A DNA stretch of 7,248 bases from an uncultured Collinsella sp. GTDB taxonomy: Bacteria; Actinomycetota; Coriobacteriia; Coriobacteriales; Coriobacteriaceae. Below, piece by piece: positions 5,819 to 7,248 of the stretch; the stretch's first letter is position 1; each line of letters begins with the position of its first letter. Below the pieces are notes generated by a model. The model saw nothing but the letters and a program-made list of their open reading frames with translations. It did not search any database and was not told where the DNA came from. A program made the position numbers and the translations under genes. The stretch spans positions 1 through 7,248 of the forward strand of contig CABSBA010000076.1 in assembly GCA_902475825.1 (NCBI GenBank), written 5' to 3'.

Positions 5819-5852
5819 TTTGGTTTCGATTTTGATTTGTTTGGCTTCGATT
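5819..5852 (+). repeat. 13-bp tandem direct repeat, 21-bp period
   Basis: TTTGGTTTCGATT (5819-5831) and TTTGGCTTCGATT (5840-5852) match at 12 of 13 bases, with starts 21 bp apart. They lie seven bases before the nested palindrome. The same 21-bp phasing as the boxes upstream of the PTS operon hints at protein binding, but the sequences differ and no promoter is evident next to them. Confidence 0.45.
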
Positions 5853-5858
5853 CGGACT

Positions 5859-5977
5859 AAGTGAGTAGACTTTTTGGTGCAAGACGAGCACAAAGCGCAT
5901 CTACTCTAGTAAAACCGCAGGGCACAGGGGTGGCGGTTTTGGGTGTGCTCTGCAGGTCGCGTAAAGTCTACTCACTT
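5859..5977. repeat. 119-base nested palindrome with 15-bp perfect ends
   Basis: The outer arms AAGTGAGTAGACTTT (5859-5873) and AAAGTCTACTCACTT (5963-5977) are perfect inverse complements. Inside are a second pair, GAGCACA (5886-5892) and TGTGCTC (5944-5950), and a third, AAAACCGC (5911-5918) and GCGGTTTT (5933-5940). Outer and middle arms are separated by 12 bases on both sides. A further TCTACTC (5900-5906) repeats part of the outer arm. No target-site duplication is visible outside the arms. It could be a small non-autonomous element, a structured RNA, or paired operator sites. The structure is certain; the identity is unknown. Confidence 0.6.
5911..5940. terminator. Weak bidirectional hairpin inside the palindrome
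   Basis: AAAACCGC and GCGGTTTT form an 8-bp stem with a 14-base loop, with four As on one side and four Ts on the other. This is the same AAAACC..GGTTTT plan as the terminator at 5690-5731 but with a shorter stem, so termination may be weak. Confidence 0.4.
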
Positions 5978-6038
5978 GTAATTTGGGCCTTTGGTCGTGG
6001 GGTTGCTGGTCCCGCTTTGGTTGTCGAGAGAGGGTGAA

Positions 6039-6070
6039 TTGAAGCGCCCCCGCACGCTCCATGCTACAAT
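6039..6070 (+). promoter_or_regulatory. Promoter of the YitT-like gene
   Basis: TGCTACAAT at 6062-6070 is an extended -10 (TG-N-TACAAT), 45 bases before the GTG start codon. TTGAAG at 6039-6044 is a possible -35, but the spacer of 20 bases is long, so the extended -10 is probably the main determinant. No operator-like dyad is obvious. Confidence 0.6.
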
Positions 6071-6115
6071 CGCGGACATACCCCACAACTACATCTGCCT
6101 TCGAAAGGAGCCTGC

Positions 6116-7123
6116 GTGGCGAACGCCATCGATCAGCTCACGGACCGAGTGCTCGTACTCGGCCGCCTCACCATCGTCCGCCGCGCCATTACTGCCGTGG
6201 CGGTCACGATTTCCGCCGTTCTCCAGACATTCCTGATCCAGGCGTTCATTCAGCCCGCCGACCTGCTTCCGAGCGGCCTCACCGGCGTTGCGGTCCTGCT
6301 CGATCGCGTTACCTCGCTGGGCGGCGTTCACATCGACATTTCGCTCGGTATGCTCGCGCTCAACATCCCCGTGGCGCTCCTATGCTGGAGCGGCATTAGC
6401 AAGCGCTTCGTCATCTTCTCGATGATGCAGGTCGTGCTCTCGTCGCTGTTCCTCAACGTCTTTCACTTCGCTCCATTTTTGGGCGACAAGATCATGCTCA
6501 TCATTTTTGGCGGCGTGGTCTCGGGTCTGGGCGCTGCCATCGCGCTTAAGTCCGGCGCATCCACCGGCGGCACCGACTTTATCGCGCTGTGGGTCTCCAA
6601 CCACACGGGCAAGACCATCTGGGGCGTCATCTTTGGTTTCAACTGCTTTATCCTGGCGATCTTTGGTTTTATGTTTGGCTGGGACAAGGCGGCGTATTCC
6701 ATCGTGTTTCAGTTTATTTCGACCAAGACCATCGACAGTTTCTATCGTCGCTACGATCGCGTGACGCTGCAGATCACGACGCGTAAGGCAGATGAGGTCA
6801 TGACCGCCTATGTTGACCATTTTCAGCATGGTATTAGCTGCGCCGAGGTCATCGGCGGATACAGCCGCGAAAAGATGTACCTGCTGCACGCCGTTGTCTC
6901 GACCTACGAGAGCCAGGACATTATCAAGCTGGTGTGCGACATTGATTCCGGCGCCGTGATCAATGTGTTCCACACGCTCAACTTTGTGGGCGGCTGGTGG
7001 GGCGGCCATGTCGACGAGCCCATGCCCACGGCCGTTCCCGATCCCGACAAGCCCGCGCGCATGGCCAGCAGACAGGCGCGCCTCAGCGAGCAGGACAGCC
7101 TGCAGCAGGACGACGGCAGGTAG
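6116..7123 (+). CDS. YitT-family membrane protein with C-terminal DUF2179 domain
   Basis: This inner-membrane protein belongs to the YitT (DUF161 plus DUF2179) family, whose biochemical role is not settled. It has 335 residues. Hydrophobic helices cover about 23-45, 53-66, 74-91, 98-120, 124-145 and 168-188. The family hallmark GASTGGTD is at 148-154 in the loop after the fifth helix. The C-terminal cytosolic DUF2179 domain, about 214-295, contains VTLQITTRKADEVM and ends at NFVGGWW. The last 40 or so residues are a charged Pro/Asp/Gln-rich tail that is probably disordered and makes the protein longer than the usual 280-290. The start is GTG at 6116, supported by AAAGGAG at 6104-6110 five bases upstream. 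It has its own promoter and a hairpin behind it, so it is probably a single-gene unit with no link to the PTS operon. Confidence 0.9.
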   Translation: MANAIDQLTDRVLVLGRLTIVRRAITAVAVTISAVLQTFLIQAFIQPADLLPSGLTGVAVLLDRVTSLGGVHIDISLGMLALNIPVALLCWSGISKRFVIFSMMQVVLSSLFLNVFHFAPFLGDKIMLIIFGGVVSGLGAAIALKSGASTGGTDFIALWVSNHTGKTIWGVIFGFNCFILAIFGFMFGWDKAAYSIVFQFISTKTIDSFYRRYDRVTLQITTRKADEVMTAYVDHFQHGISCAEVIGGYSREKMYLLHAVVSTYESQDIIKLVCDIDSGAVINVFHTLNFVGGWWGGHVDEPMPTAVPDPDKPARMASRQARLSEQDSLQQDDGR

Positions 7124-7164
7124 GGTTTTGGCATTTTGCCGGCCTGGTGCAATCCTGTCCGCTT

Positions 7165-7206
7165 GAGCCTCCCGAAAGCCTCGCTGCTTTCGGGAGGCTC
7201 TCGTTT
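7165..7206 (+). terminator. Terminator hairpin after the YitT-like gene
   Basis: GAGCCTCCCGAAAGC (7165-7179) pairs perfectly over 15 bp with GCTTTCGGGAGGCTC (7186-7200), loop CTCGCT. The following TCGTTT is only a partial T-tract, so efficiency may rest on stem strength. Confidence 0.75.
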
Positions 7207-7214
7207 GCCCAGAT

Positions 7215-7248
7215 AAAACCTACCAAAATGAAGCTGTCGCTTTTTGGT
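7215..7248. terminator. Partial AAAACC-type hairpin cut by the window end
   Basis: ACCAAAA (7222-7228) is complementary to TTTTGGT (7242-7248), the last bases of the window. The left arm continues outward as AAAACCT (7215-7221). If this follows the AAAACC..GGTTTT plan of the two other terminators in the window, the next bases outside should be close to AGGTTTT. It may end a convergent gene to the right. Confidence 0.45.

Larger units (their letters stand above)
5732..6038. other. Non-coding stretch rich in repeats
   Basis: I see no convincing gene here. Short open frames on both strands (for example 5901-6086 on the minus strand) lack ribosome-binding sites and recognisable sequence. The stretch is more AT-rich than its surroundings, especially about 5819-5880. 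It holds a tandem 13-bp repeat (5819-5852), a nested palindrome (5859-5977), and another AAAACCACC at 5765-5773 that copies the arm of the terminator at 5690 but has no partner nearby. The segment 5978-6038 is featureless apart from leading into the yitT-like promoter. Confidence 0.6.

Noticed and set aside
5859..5977. Insertion sequence or integrated mobile element with transposase
   Set aside because: The interior is 89 bases without any coding frame and no target-site duplication is visible, so only a small non-autonomous element remains possible.
5901..6236. Short open frames on both strands in the gap before the YitT-like gene
   Set aside because: No ribosome-binding site, no recognisable sequence, and they run through the palindrome or the YitT promoter.
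1..7248. CRISPR array, tRNA or rRNA genes
   Set aside because: No regularly spaced repeats with unique spacers and no cloverleaf-like or rRNA-like sequence were seen.

Overview
The window looks like chromosomal DNA from a high-GC gut actinobacterium of the Coriobacteriia, most likely Collinsella or a close relative. This is an inference from GC content, codon use, gene types and the style of the intergenic hairpins; no marker gene is present to prove it. All six recognisable genes are on the + strand.

Layout: (1) positions 1-1002 hold the 3' part of a DMT/EamA-family membrane transporter whose start lies outside the window. (2) 1003-1185 is a compact control region packed with direct and inverted repeats around a TATAAT box. 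(3) 1186-3787 is a mannose-family (EII-Man) sugar phosphotransferase system: a fused EIIAB, then EIIC and EIID. (4) 3788-3985 is a gap with consecutive hairpins. (5) 3986-4969 encodes a two-SIS-domain protein of the FrlB/FraB deglycase type, followed by a strong terminator. (6) 5056-5685 encodes a HAD-family sugar-phosphate phosphatase/mutase-like enzyme, also closed by a terminator. (7) 5686-6115 is a 430-base non-coding stretch with a nested 119-base inverted repeat and other repeats. (8) 6116-7123 encodes a YitT-family membrane protein, followed by a hairpin terminator and a second hairpin cut by the window end.

The central unit reads as a catabolic operon. The PTS would import and phosphorylate a sugar conjugate. 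The SIS protein, which keeps the Glu/His pair I recall as catalytic in Salmonella FraB, would then hydrolyse the 6-phosphorylated Amadori compound (for example fructoselysine-6-P or a fructose-amino acid-6-P) to glucose-6-P and an amine. The HAD gene is separated from this unit by a strong terminator, so its membership is uncertain. No regulator gene is in the window, but the promoter region carries at least two kinds of repeated dyad that look like operator sites.

The least explained parts are non-coding: the paired 21-bp-phased repeats in the PTS promoter, the hairpin series between EIID and the deglycase, a hairpin core (CAAAGG..GACAG..CCTTTG) used twice with different outer arms, and a 17-base motif (ACAAGTGAGTAGACTTT and variants) that occurs three times and forms the ends of the 119-base nested palindrome.
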